Assembly (NCBI GenBank): GCA_031362265.1
Contig: JANLSE010000288.1
Coordinates: 1 to 13,470 of the forward strand
DNA length: 13,470 nucleotides
Source: JANLSE01 sp031362265
GTDB lineage: Bacteria > Chloroflexota > Chloroflexia > Chloroflexales > Roseiflexaceae
Reading direction: 5' to 3'
Positions 7,089 to 13,470 of this stretch are shown here, in pieces. The notes under the pieces are model-generated. The model had not been told where the DNA came from and searched no databases. It saw only the letters and a program-made list of their open reading frames with translations. The position numbers and the translations under genes were made by a program. Positions within the stretch are counted from its first letter, which is position 1. Each line of letters starts with the position of its first letter.

Positions 7089-7715
7089 TTGATCACGTAT
7101 GACGATCTCGCTGGCGGGCTCGAAGATGCATGGCTTGCCGCTGGCCTCCATGAGCACGCGGTTGTCGAAAGCACGAACCCAGATGCACTTGAACGCACTT
7201 ATCGTGTTGAGATTTTCCCCGAACACCCCGAGCCATTGACCGAGAGTATTGCGCCGCCTTGGGTTGAGCTCACCTATAACTGGAACGCTGCACATCAACT
7301 GTTTGCTGAGCGCCGCGAAATTCCACCTGGTGTGCTTGAGCTAGCATGGACATATACTGTCGATGTTCGCAACCACACCGACCGACCTGATCTCGAATTG
7401 GTGCGGGCCTTTAATAATGCAGTCAGGGCAGCACTTAAACGTACCGCCCCAGATATTCCCATGCCATCAGATTATATTGCAATCGAAGTTCGGCGTGGTT
7501 ATCGTACAGCTGGAGATCGGCCAACACAGGCCTATATTCAGCTTATTGGAACAAATGTTACCGACCTAACCGATCTCTGGGACAACCGTAATGCTGATGC
7601 TCTCCGTGAGGTATTACGCGAAGAACTACTGATCGTGGCAGCATTACTGCATGCGCTCGGTGAGACGTTTGCACCAAACGGCGTGGGCGGCTACCGTAGT
7701 GTAGACACAGCGTGA
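7089..7715 (+). CDS. Conserved-looking hypothetical protein, function unknown
   Basis: A 208-residue protein that I do not recognise. It has no signal peptide, no membrane segment and no cysteine, and is rich in Glu, Asp and Arg, so it is probably cytoplasmic. A strand-rich first half (around ERTYRVEIFPEHPEPL and PPWVELTYNW) is followed by helical segments (RAFNNAVRAALKRTAPD, then ADALREVLREELLIVAALLHALGE). The TTG start is preferred over an in-frame TTG at 7023 for three reasons. AGGAG (7075-7079) stands nine bases before it. The 7023 codon lies inside the likely -35 box. The extra residues would be translated from promoter sequence. It leads a unit with lspA, whose start is 17 bases past its stop, and rluD. 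The product is real by frame length and signals, but its role is open. Confidence 0.78.
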   Translation: MITYDDLAGGLEDAWLAAGLHEHAVVESTNPDALERTYRVEIFPEHPEPLTESIAPPWVELTYNWNAAHQLFAERREIPPGVLELAWTYTVDVRNHTDRPDLELVRAFNNAVRAALKRTAPDIPMPSDYIAIEVRRGYRTAGDRPTQAYIQLIGTNVTDLTDLWDNRNADALREVLREELLIVAALLHALGETFAPNGVGGYRSVDTA

Positions 7716-7732
7716 TATAAAGGGAGGCACCT

Positions 7733-8287
7733 GTGCGCCAGGAGATACAGCGCTACTGGCTACGGCCAGGATTACTTGCTTTGGCAATCATTACCGCAGA
7801 TCAGATCAGTAAAGCTGCAATCTGGCGTACACTCGGCCCGGATGAAGGAACCAGTATGCCAGTACTAGGCGATTGGTTACGCCTGACTCTCGTCCATAAC
7901 ACTGGCGTTGCTTTTGGGCTGTTCCAGGGTTTCCCACATATCTTTACGCTGACTTCAATCATCATCAGCATTGGCGCAGTGATATTCTATCGGATTCAAC
8001 TACCACACCATCAACCCTGGGTGCAAATAAGTGTTGGCCTGATTGTTGGTGGCGCAATTGGTAATATTATCGACCGTATCCGAATGGGGTTTGTGATCGA
8101 CTTCATTCATGTTACCTGGTTTCCAGGAATCTTCAATATTGCCGACAGCGCTATCACAATTGGCGTTGGCATGCTCGCTGGGTATCTGCTCCTCCTTGGC
8201 GATAGTGAACCAACCAAACCAGCTGGCGATGATAACCTCCTTGGTGAATTACTTAGCCGCGATCCGCGTGGGGGTGGAAGGCGCTAG
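7733..8287 (+). CDS. lspA: Lipoprotein signal peptidase (signal peptidase II)
   Basis: A 184-residue membrane aspartyl protease that removes the signal peptide from prolipoproteins after the lipobox Cys has been diacylglycerated. Four hydrophobic helices are visible. The conserved boxes are present in order: D23-Q-I-S-K, N56 in HNTGVAFGLF, GGAIGNIIDRI, and the catalytic pair D123 (VIDFIHV) and D138 (FNIADSAI). The 15-residue step between the two aspartates is at the short end for the family (18 in E. coli). The GTG start is supported by AGGGAGG (7721-7727), five bases upstream, the strongest ribosome-binding site in the window. The charged C-terminal tail after the last helix is ordinary. The lipoprotein at the right end of this window is a plausible substrate. 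rluD follows after 9 bases. Confidence 0.96.
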   Translation: MRQEIQRYWLRPGLLALAIITADQISKAAIWRTLGPDEGTSMPVLGDWLRLTLVHNTGVAFGLFQGFPHIFTLTSIIISIGAVIFYRIQLPHHQPWVQISVGLIVGGAIGNIIDRIRMGFVIDFIHVTWFPGIFNIADSAITIGVGMLAGYLLLLGDSEPTKPAGDDNLLGELLSRDPRGGGRR

Positions 8288-8296
8288 GCGCGCTCG

Positions 8297-9226
8297 GTGG
8301 TACACAACGGGTTATTGCAATTGATTGTTGCTGAACAAGATGTAGGCACACGCCTCGACCGCTATGTGGCCGAGCATATTGCCGAGCTCTCGCGTAGCTA
8401 TGCGCATCAACTGATTGGACAGGGCCATATTCGTGTCAATACCCAGATCGCCCGGCCAAGTACGTTACTACGCTTAGGTGATCAAATCAGCATTCAGTTG
8501 CCAGCCCCACAAATAACCGATCTGATCGCCGAATCGATCCCATTGACAATAGTGTATGAAGATCAGGATGTTGTTGTGGTCGATAAACCAGCTGGCATGG
8601 TGGTTCACCCGGCACCTGGCCACCCGACTGGCACACTGGTCAATGCACTGCTAGCACACTACCCAGATATCGTAGTAAGTGGCGATCTCCGCCCAGGTAT
8701 TGTCCATCGGCTCGATCGTGATACCTCCGGGCTGCTTGTGATTGCTCGCAATGATCAGGCATTGAAGCATCTCCAAAACCAGCAACAGGCGCATACCATG
8801 CACAAGCAGTATGCAGCAGTCGTCTATGGCCGCTTCCGTGAGACTCAGGGTGTTATTGATGCGCCAATCGGGCGCCACCCGCAAGATCGGCTACGCATGG
8901 CAGTAGTGGCAAATGGTCGCTCAGCTCGCACACACTGGCATGTGGAAGAGGAGCTTGGCGAATATACCCGTTTGGCTGTACGGCTTGAAACCGGCCGAAC
9001 ACACCAGATTCGGGTTCATTTCACCTACCAGCAACATCCTATTCTGGCCGATCCACTCTATGGGCCGAAAAAACCACGCCAGACATTTGGACTTACTCGT
9101 CAGTTCTTACACGCAGAACAGCTTGGCTTTGTACTCCCAAGTACAGGTGTCTGGGCAGATTTTCGATCTGAACTGCCACCCGATTTAACAAATGCCCTAG
9201 GCAAACTACGCCGACAGGCAAGCTGA
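8297..9226 (+). CDS. rluD: RluD-type 23S rRNA pseudouridine synthase
   Basis: A 309-residue RluA/RluD-family enzyme that isomerises uridine in large-subunit rRNA. An N-terminal S4 RNA-binding domain (about 12-66: RLDRYVAEHI, SRSYAHQLIGQGHIRVN) is followed by the catalytic domain. That domain has VVDKPAGMVVHPAPGH and the signature HRLDRDTSG, whose Asp140 is the nucleophile (equivalent to D139 of E. coli RluD). LETGRTHQIRVHF and ILADPLYG complete the family blocks. Length is normal. The lspA-rluD pairing is common in bacteria. The GTG at 8297 lacks a clear ribosome-binding site but sits 9 bases after the lspA stop, so coupling is likely. The exact target uridines cannot be inferred; RluD itself modifies helix 69. 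Confidence 0.93.
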   Translation: MVHNGLLQLIVAEQDVGTRLDRYVAEHIAELSRSYAHQLIGQGHIRVNTQIARPSTLLRLGDQISIQLPAPQITDLIAESIPLTIVYEDQDVVVVDKPAGMVVHPAPGHPTGTLVNALLAHYPDIVVSGDLRPGIVHRLDRDTSGLLVIARNDQALKHLQNQQQAHTMHKQYAAVVYGRFRETQGVIDAPIGRHPQDRLRMAVVANGRSARTHWHVEEELGEYTRLAVRLETGRTHQIRVHFTYQQHPILADPLYGPKKPRQTFGLTRQFLHAEQLGFVLPSTGVWADFRSELPPDLTNALGKLRRQAS

Positions 9227-9236
9227 AGATTCGCGC

Positions 9237-9242
9237 TACAAT
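9237..9242 (+). promoter_or_regulatory. Candidate -10 box for mdh
   Basis: TACAAT, followed by AGAAC, lies 44 bases before the mdh ATG in the rluD-mdh gap. No good -35 hexamer stands at 16-18 bases. The match TACAATAGA resembles TATAATAGA at 5135 and TAGAATAGA at 7046, which raises confidence modestly. Confidence 0.4.
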
Positions 9243-9286
9243 AGAACAAGCGCAAGATAGTTGAATGCATTTCAAGGAGCACGACC

Positions 9287-10222
9287 ATGGCACGCCAAAA
9301 AGTATCAATCATTGGTTCCGGATTCGTTGGCTCAACAGCCGCTCACTGGATTGCTGCAAAAGAATTGGCTGATATTGTCCTCCTTGATATCGTGGAGGGT
9401 GTTCCACAAGGTAAAGGGCTCGATCTGCTAGAAGCTGGCCCAATCGAAGGTTTTGATGTCAATGTGTTAGGCACGAATGATTATGCCGATACTGCTGGAT
9501 CGGATGTGATTGTTGTAACATCCGGCGCGCCACGTAAGCCTGGTATGACTCGTGAGGACCTGATCAAAATTAATGCCAATATCACCCGCGATTGTATCTC
9601 CAAAGCTGCACCGCTCTCACCAAATGCGGTCATTATCATGGTGAATAACCCACTCGATACCATGGCCTATCTTGCCAAGCAAGTCAGTGGGTTCCCAAAG
9701 AATCGTATTATCGGCCAGGCCGGTGTGCTCGACTCAGCCCGCTATCGTACCTTTATCGCCATGGAAGCTGGTGTGTCCGTCGAGGATGTACAAGCAATGC
9801 TAATGGGCGGCCATGGTGACGAAATGGTGCCACTGCCACGTTATACTACTATTGGCGGTATTCCCGTCACAGAATTTATCTCAGCGGATCGGTTGAATGC
9901 AATTGTCGACCGTGCACGTAAGGGTGGCGGCGAGATTGTTAATCTGCTTAAAACGGGCAGTGCCTATTTTGCGCCGAGTGCAGCTACAGTCCAAATGGTA
10001 GAATCGGTTCTACGCGACAAGAAGCGCGTCATTCCATGCGCATGTTACCTCGAAGGCGAATATGGCTTGAATGATGTCTACTTTGGCGTTCCATGTGTGA
10101 TTGGCGCTAATGGTGTTGAGCGCGTTATTGAACTAGCACTCGACGCCGACGAACAGGCACTCGTCCAAAAAAGTGCTGATGTTGTGCAGAGTTCAATTGC
10201 TGCTCTCAAAACAATGGGTTAA
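9287..10222 (+). CDS. mdh: NAD-dependent malate dehydrogenase (LDH-like type)
   Basis: A 311-residue cytoplasmic dehydrogenase that interconverts malate and oxaloacetate. It serves the TCA cycle and, in phototrophic relatives, autotrophic carbon cycling. The Rossmann motif is G10-S-G12-F-V-G15. D34 at the end of the second strand favours NAD over NADP. R83 in APRKPGMTR sits where lactate dehydrogenases have Gln, which marks malate specificity; R89 is the second substrate Arg. H176 in GGHGDEM is the catalytic base. The stretch RKGGGEIVNLLKTGSAYFAPS is typical of the type-III MDH group. AAGGAG (9274-9279) lies seven bases before the ATG. From memory it closely resembles Chloroflexus MDH, the best taxonomic clue here. 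Cysteines at 251, 253 and 270 seem to replace non-Cys residues. A histidine kinase starts 9 bases after its stop. Confidence 0.96.
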   Translation: MARQKVSIIGSGFVGSTAAHWIAAKELADIVLLDIVEGVPQGKGLDLLEAGPIEGFDVNVLGTNDYADTAGSDVIVVTSGAPRKPGMTREDLIKINANITRDCISKAAPLSPNAVIIMVNNPLDTMAYLAKQVSGFPKNRIIGQAGVLDSARYRTFIAMEAGVSVEDVQAMLMGGHGDEMVPLPRYTTIGGIPVTEFISADRLNAIVDRARKGGGEIVNLLKTGSAYFAPSAATVQMVESVLRDKKRVIPCACYLEGEYGLNDVYFGVPCVIGANGVERVIELALDADEQALVQKSADVVQSSIAALKTMG

Positions 10223-10231
10223 GCGGAACGT

Positions 10232-11986
10232 ATGGTAGCAACCACACATCGCCCTATTCTCTTCGGTGGCGCTGGCTTCTATGCCATCGCACGGGTTGCC
10301 GTGCTCGCCTTGTTGTTGGCTGCAGGCCAATTACTGGCGGGCCAGGCACTCTGGCCTCCCTCAATCACACAACCACCGATTGCGCTTCTGATCTGGGCCT
10401 ATTGTGCCTTTGCCATTCTTGTTTTGGGTGCGCTCGCGTTCCGTTGGTATGCTATTACGGAAGCCGCACTAATCATTGATCTACTATTCTTCTCACTCCT
10501 TACCTATTTCAATCGCACACCACACGATTTATTCTATCCGTTATATATCATGCCACTGGTTGGTGCTGCATTCCAAATGCGCCGACGCACAGCAATCGCC
10601 ATTGGTGCGCTAGCAGCGTTTGCCTATGCTGCGGCCTTCATCCTCAGTTTTTCTACCGATCCAACCCGCAGTGTACGTCACGACACACTTGGCCTTGTTG
10701 CAATGACGCTACGTTGCGCCGTGATGGTGTTCATTCCCTGGCTGTCGGGTGGCCTCGCCGAGCGCTGGAGTGCCAGTAATCGCCACACCGTCGAAGTTGC
10801 GGAAGGCAAACATGCACAAGCACTTGCCGAGGCACGTGCATATCGTGATCGTGCCCATGCGCTCTATGAGGTAGCCTTTACACTATCCACAAACCCGAAC
10901 GATCAAAGTATCTTAAGTACGACACTCATTGAAGGGCGGAAACTGGTTGATTACACATGCGGCGCTGTGCTACTGGCGACAGGTCAGCCCGATGAGCTTT
11001 TTGTAGCTGCTGCCCTCGATTTTAGCCCAGACGAAGAGCAACAGCGAATTCAACTCGGCAGTGGTGAAATCAGCGCGAGCATGCGCGAAACGGCCCCATT
11101 CGTTATCGAGAATCTGGCAATCGAGCCAATTTTTGCACCGCTCACAACACTTGCGAAACAAGGGGCTGCCTGCGCGATCCCACTACGCTCGGGCAAACAA
11201 AACTTTGGCGTCATGATTGTTGGAGCGAAAACCTCCGCCTCATTTAGCGACGACCGCGTTGAGATGCTGGCAGCACTTACCAATTATGCCTTGATCGCCC
11301 TCCAGAATGCACATCTGATTAACGACTTACGTGGTGAGCGCACGAAGTTACTCTCAAAGGAAGAGGAAGTACGCCATCAACTTGCTAGAGATTTGCATGA
11401 TGGCCCGGCACAATCTCTAGCAGCAATCACTATGAATGTTGAATTTATTAAGCGCATGCTGGAACGGGATCCTAGTCGTGTGATACCAGAACTCGACAAG
11501 CTCAGCGCGCTTGCTAAGCGTACGACCCATGAAGTCCGTACTATGCTATTCGAACTGCGGCCACTTGTACTTGAAACTCAGGGCCTTGGTGAAACACTGC
11601 GCCAATATTTCGAGCGATTCCACGATACAAATGGGGCAACACAAATCATATTAGAAGCAGAGAATCTCGATGTCGCCCTCGATACAAAAACCGAAGGGAC
11701 ACTCTTCAATATTATCCAGGAAGCTGTAAACAACGCGCTCAAGCATGCGCGCGCACAGCATGTCTGGGTGCGAGTGAAACATGTTGGTACAACTGTTGAG
11801 ACAGTGATCCAAGATGATGGGCGCGGATTTGATCTGCAAAAAACCAAAGAAAATTATGAAAAGCGTGGATCATTCGGCCTACTCAATATCGAGGAACGTG
11901 CCCAACTGGTAGGAGGCCACTCAGAACTACGTTCCACACCAGGCCAGGGAACGACCGTCCATGTGGTTGTTCCAATACATCCATAG
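10232..11986 (+). CDS. Membrane sensor histidine kinase (GAF, HisKA_3, NarL/DegS class)
   Basis: A 584-residue sensor kinase that should autophosphorylate and pass phosphate to a LuxR/NarL-type response regulator. About six hydrophobic helices occupy residues 12-173, with no large external loop. A short coiled coil (about 178-205) leads to a GAF domain (about 205-365, ending NYALIALQNAHLI). The dimerisation domain carries H389 in ARDLHDGPAQSL, the HisKA_3 phosphoacceptor motif. The ATPase domain has the N box E497-AVNNALKHA, the G1 box DDGRGFD (528-534), and later GSFGLLNIEERA and GQGTTV. All catalytic parts look intact. The signal is unknown; GAF domains bind small molecules, haem or tetrapyrroles, and no diagnostic ligand residue is obvious. 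The short gap to mdh suggests co-transcription. The downstream neighbour is convergent and is not a response regulator, so the partner is elsewhere. Confidence 0.92.
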   Translation: MVATTHRPILFGGAGFYAIARVAVLALLLAAGQLLAGQALWPPSITQPPIALLIWAYCAFAILVLGALAFRWYAITEAALIIDLLFFSLLTYFNRTPHDLFYPLYIMPLVGAAFQMRRRTAIAIGALAAFAYAAAFILSFSTDPTRSVRHDTLGLVAMTLRCAVMVFIPWLSGGLAERWSASNRHTVEVAEGKHAQALAEARAYRDRAHALYEVAFTLSTNPNDQSILSTTLIEGRKLVDYTCGAVLLATGQPDELFVAAALDFSPDEEQQRIQLGSGEISASMRETAPFVIENLAIEPIFAPLTTLAKQGAACAIPLRSGKQNFGVMIVGAKTSASFSDDRVEMLAALTNYALIALQNAHLINDLRGERTKLLSKEEEVRHQLARDLHDGPAQSLAAITMNVEFIKRMLERDPSRVIPELDKLSALAKRTTHEVRTMLFELRPLVLETQGLGETLRQYFERFHDTNGATQIILEAENLDVALDTKTEGTLFNIIQEAVNNALKHARAQHVWVRVKHVGTTVETVIQDDGRGFDLQKTKENYEKRGSFGLLNIEERAQLVGGHSELRSTPGQGTTVHVVVPIHP

Positions 11987-12046
11987 AGTCATTAGCGATT
12001 CAGTCTCACAAATCCTCGCCACCAGTTGCAAATTTCAGGCCTTACC

Positions 12047-13462
12047 TTACGTTCCAGCCCCAATCCAGGCCAGGTTCGAGCCATAATCGACATCGCGAAC
12101 GATCACCTCAGAAGGCGCACCATTAATCGGCCAACGCCAAATCTCGCCAGCGGCCGTACCCCAGGAACCAGGATCTGCACCCGGTTGCCAGGCGGCGGGT
12201 AACTGCACCGCCAACGCGGCGCTGTTTGGCGCCCATGCAACAGCTTGAGCACCTACCAGCTTCCCTCGATCCTGTCCAATCACATCCAATGGCCCACTTG
12301 GTAATGCAACCGTCCGGCTGCCATCTAAACCTACCAACTGAATACGCCAAGCGCCATACCCTTCCCAACCAACCGCATTCCCCGCATCATACCCAACCAA
12401 TGCCATCGTTTTACCATCTGGTGCAAAACGAGCCGGGAATATCACCCCAAACCCAACATCTAGCGACTTGCCTTTACCCTCGAATGAGCGCCCGATTTCG
12501 CTTAGGTTAATATCAGTTTCAATCCAGGTACCCAGATAGCGGTGATAGCTCACTTGTGTACCATCCGGCGACCATGCCGCTCCATAGACAAACATGCCAT
12601 CCGATTCTGACCCTTTCCCCTGTGCCTTAGCAAAATCCCAGCCATTCTGTGCAAGCCGATTTATTAAGCGAACGCTATTCGCTACCTGTCGCTCGGGTGT
12701 CGGTGCACCAGGATATGCTGCTGTCGGGGGCGCTGTGTAGGCAATCCGCTTGCCATCGGGCGAGAGTGCTGGCTCACAGCCTAATGCTAGGGTTGTCTCG
12801 GCACCACTGGCCAGATCGACAGAGCGCACCTCGGCGGCGGCACACCAGCGTGGCAATGCAAGCCAGGTATGCTCAAGCGGCTCATCACTATCCGCTGAGG
12901 CATAAATGAGTGCTGATGCATCTGGTGGCCACGAAATCGAAGCCTCAGCGCGGGTATTATGTGTGATTTGGCGTAAGCCACTACCATCACGTGCAACAAC
13001 CCAAATCTCGCTCTGCACTCCTGCACCGCGTATCAGCGCAATATGGCTTGCACCTAACTGAACTGTAAAATCGGCAACTTGCTCTGCAATCCGGCGCTCA
13101 GTACCCGATTGCATATCGTGCGCCCATAATGCACCAGCACGCAGGAAAAGCAATTCCTCACCATAGTGGCTAGCTGGAACCAATGTTGGCACAGCCGTCG
13201 GCGGAATACTGGTTGCAGTTGGTAATTCAATCGTTGGTGGAATAAGAGTAACACTAGGTGCAAGTGTCGCAAGGGGAACAGTTGTTGCTGTGGGGATATC
13301 GCTTGTTGGCACCTGTGTTGGCTCAAGAACCTGTGGCTCATTCGTTGGTTGCAGCGTTGTAGGCACCAATTCGATAGGTGTAGCCTCGGGTTCTGCCGGG
13401 CCACGTGCACCACATGCCGCAAGTGTCAAAACTAAGAGCACCAAAAGACACCGTAATCGCAT
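12047..13462 (-). CDS. Lipoprotein with Thr/Pro stalk and WD40-like (PD40/TolB-like) propeller
   Basis: A 471-residue surface lipoprotein. The first 17 residues form a lipoprotein signal peptide (MRLRC, a Leu/Val core, then the lipobox LAAC with Cys17 and Gly18). Residues about 22-98 are a low-complexity Thr/Pro/Val stalk, probably an extended spacer from the membrane. From about 100 on the protein has repeated blades with the PD40 pattern: LSPDGKRIAYTA, WSPDGTQVSYHR, FAPDGKTMALVG, plus degenerate copies WPPDASALIYAS and WAPNSAALAV. This is a TolB-C-terminal-like beta-propeller. No enzyme motif is seen, so a binding or scaffold role is the most that can be inferred. Only 8 bases lie upstream within the window, with GGTG near the start codon as a partial ribosome-binding site. 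The gene is convergent with the histidine kinase, with a 60-base gap in which I see no clear terminator. Confidence 0.88.
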   Translation of the reverse strand: MRLRCLLVLLVLTLAACGARGPAEPEATPIELVPTTLQPTNEPQVLEPTQVPTSDIPTATTVPLATLAPSVTLIPPTIELPTATSIPPTAVPTLVPASHYGEELLFLRAGALWAHDMQSGTERRIAEQVADFTVQLGASHIALIRGAGVQSEIWVVARDGSGLRQITHNTRAEASISWPPDASALIYASADSDEPLEHTWLALPRWCAAAEVRSVDLASGAETTLALGCEPALSPDGKRIAYTAPPTAAYPGAPTPERQVANSVRLINRLAQNGWDFAKAQGKGSESDGMFVYGAAWSPDGTQVSYHRYLGTWIETDINLSEIGRSFEGKGKSLDVGFGVIFPARFAPDGKTMALVGYDAGNAVGWEGYGAWRIQLVGLDGSRTVALPSGPLDVIGQDRGKLVGAQAVAWAPNSAALAVQLPAAWQPGADPGSWGTAAGEIWRWPINGAPSEVIVRDVDYGSNLAWIGAGT

Positions 13463-13470
13463 ATAACACC

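Noticed and set aside
9233..9253. Inverted repeat GCGCT...AGCGC around the mdh -10 box, as a possible operator or terminator of rluD.
   Set aside because: Only five paired bases with an 11-base loop and no T-tract; expected by chance.
11930..11953. CGTTCC...GGAACG stem near the end of the histidine kinase gene.
   Set aside because: It lies inside coding sequence, has a 12-base loop, and is not followed by a T-run. Probably chance.
11987..12046. Convergent 60-base gap searched for a bidirectional terminator.
   Set aside because: No stem longer than about four bases with a T-tract on either strand was found by eye.
13200..13400. Repeat-like DNA in the lipoprotein gene, considered as a microsatellite or CRISPR-like array.
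   Set aside because: The repetition is at the protein level (Thr/Pro stalk); the DNA has no regular unit or spacers.
13054..13422. Long open frames opposite or offset to the lipoprotein gene, and others antisense to pgpH (for example 1527-1976).
   Set aside because: They are shadows of genes with clear family motifs, show low-complexity or unnatural composition, and have no ribosome-binding sites.

Overview
This window reads as a stretch of ordinary bacterial chromosome from a member of Chloroflexota, probably class Chloroflexia (Chloroflexus, Herpetosiphon and relatives). Three things point there. The LDH-like malate dehydrogenase closely resembles, from memory, the enzyme of Chloroflexus aurantiacus. 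The lipoprotein has the long Thr/Pro stalk common in surface proteins of this phylum. The base composition is intermediate, neither AT- nor GC-rich by eye. The assignment rests on recognition, not on a search. There are eleven gene calls, tightly packed. No tRNA, rRNA, insertion sequence, CRISPR array or phage gene was seen.

Region 1 (about 60-5120, + strand) is a compact housekeeping operon: yqeY, a pgpH-type 7TM-HD cyclic-di-AMP phosphodiesterase, ybeY, a DgkA-family lipid kinase, and a GT4 glycosyltransferase whose start codon shares a base with the dgkA stop. The order yqeY...pgpH-ybeY-dgkA resembles the Bacillus locus. phoH, cdd and era are absent, and a glycosyltransferase sits where cdd/era would follow.

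Region 2 (5132-7003) is a two-gene unit: a phytanoyl-CoA-dioxygenase-like Fe(II)/2-oxoglutarate oxygenase overlapping by 8 bases a protein that looks like a tandem GNAT acetyltransferase. It starts at an extended -10 promoter (TGTTATAAT) and ends at a clear intrinsic terminator.

Region 3 (7023-9226) starts at a good sigma70-type promoter (TTGCAG, 17 bases, TAGAAT) just after that terminator. It carries an unrecognised 208-residue protein with a TTG start, then lspA (signal peptidase II), then an RluD-type pseudouridine synthase.

Region 4 (9237-11986) is malate dehydrogenase followed 9 bases later by a membrane-bound GAF/HisKA_3 histidine kinase. No response regulator is in the window.

Region 5 (12047-13462, - strand, convergent) is a lipoprotein with a Thr/Pro stalk and a WD40-like (PD40/TolB-like) propeller.

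I found no convincing novel system. The items most worth a second look are the oxygenase plus tandem-GNAT pair, the unknown gene heading the lspA/rluD unit, the mdh-linked orphan kinase, and a recurring TANAATAGA motif at three transcription-unit starts.
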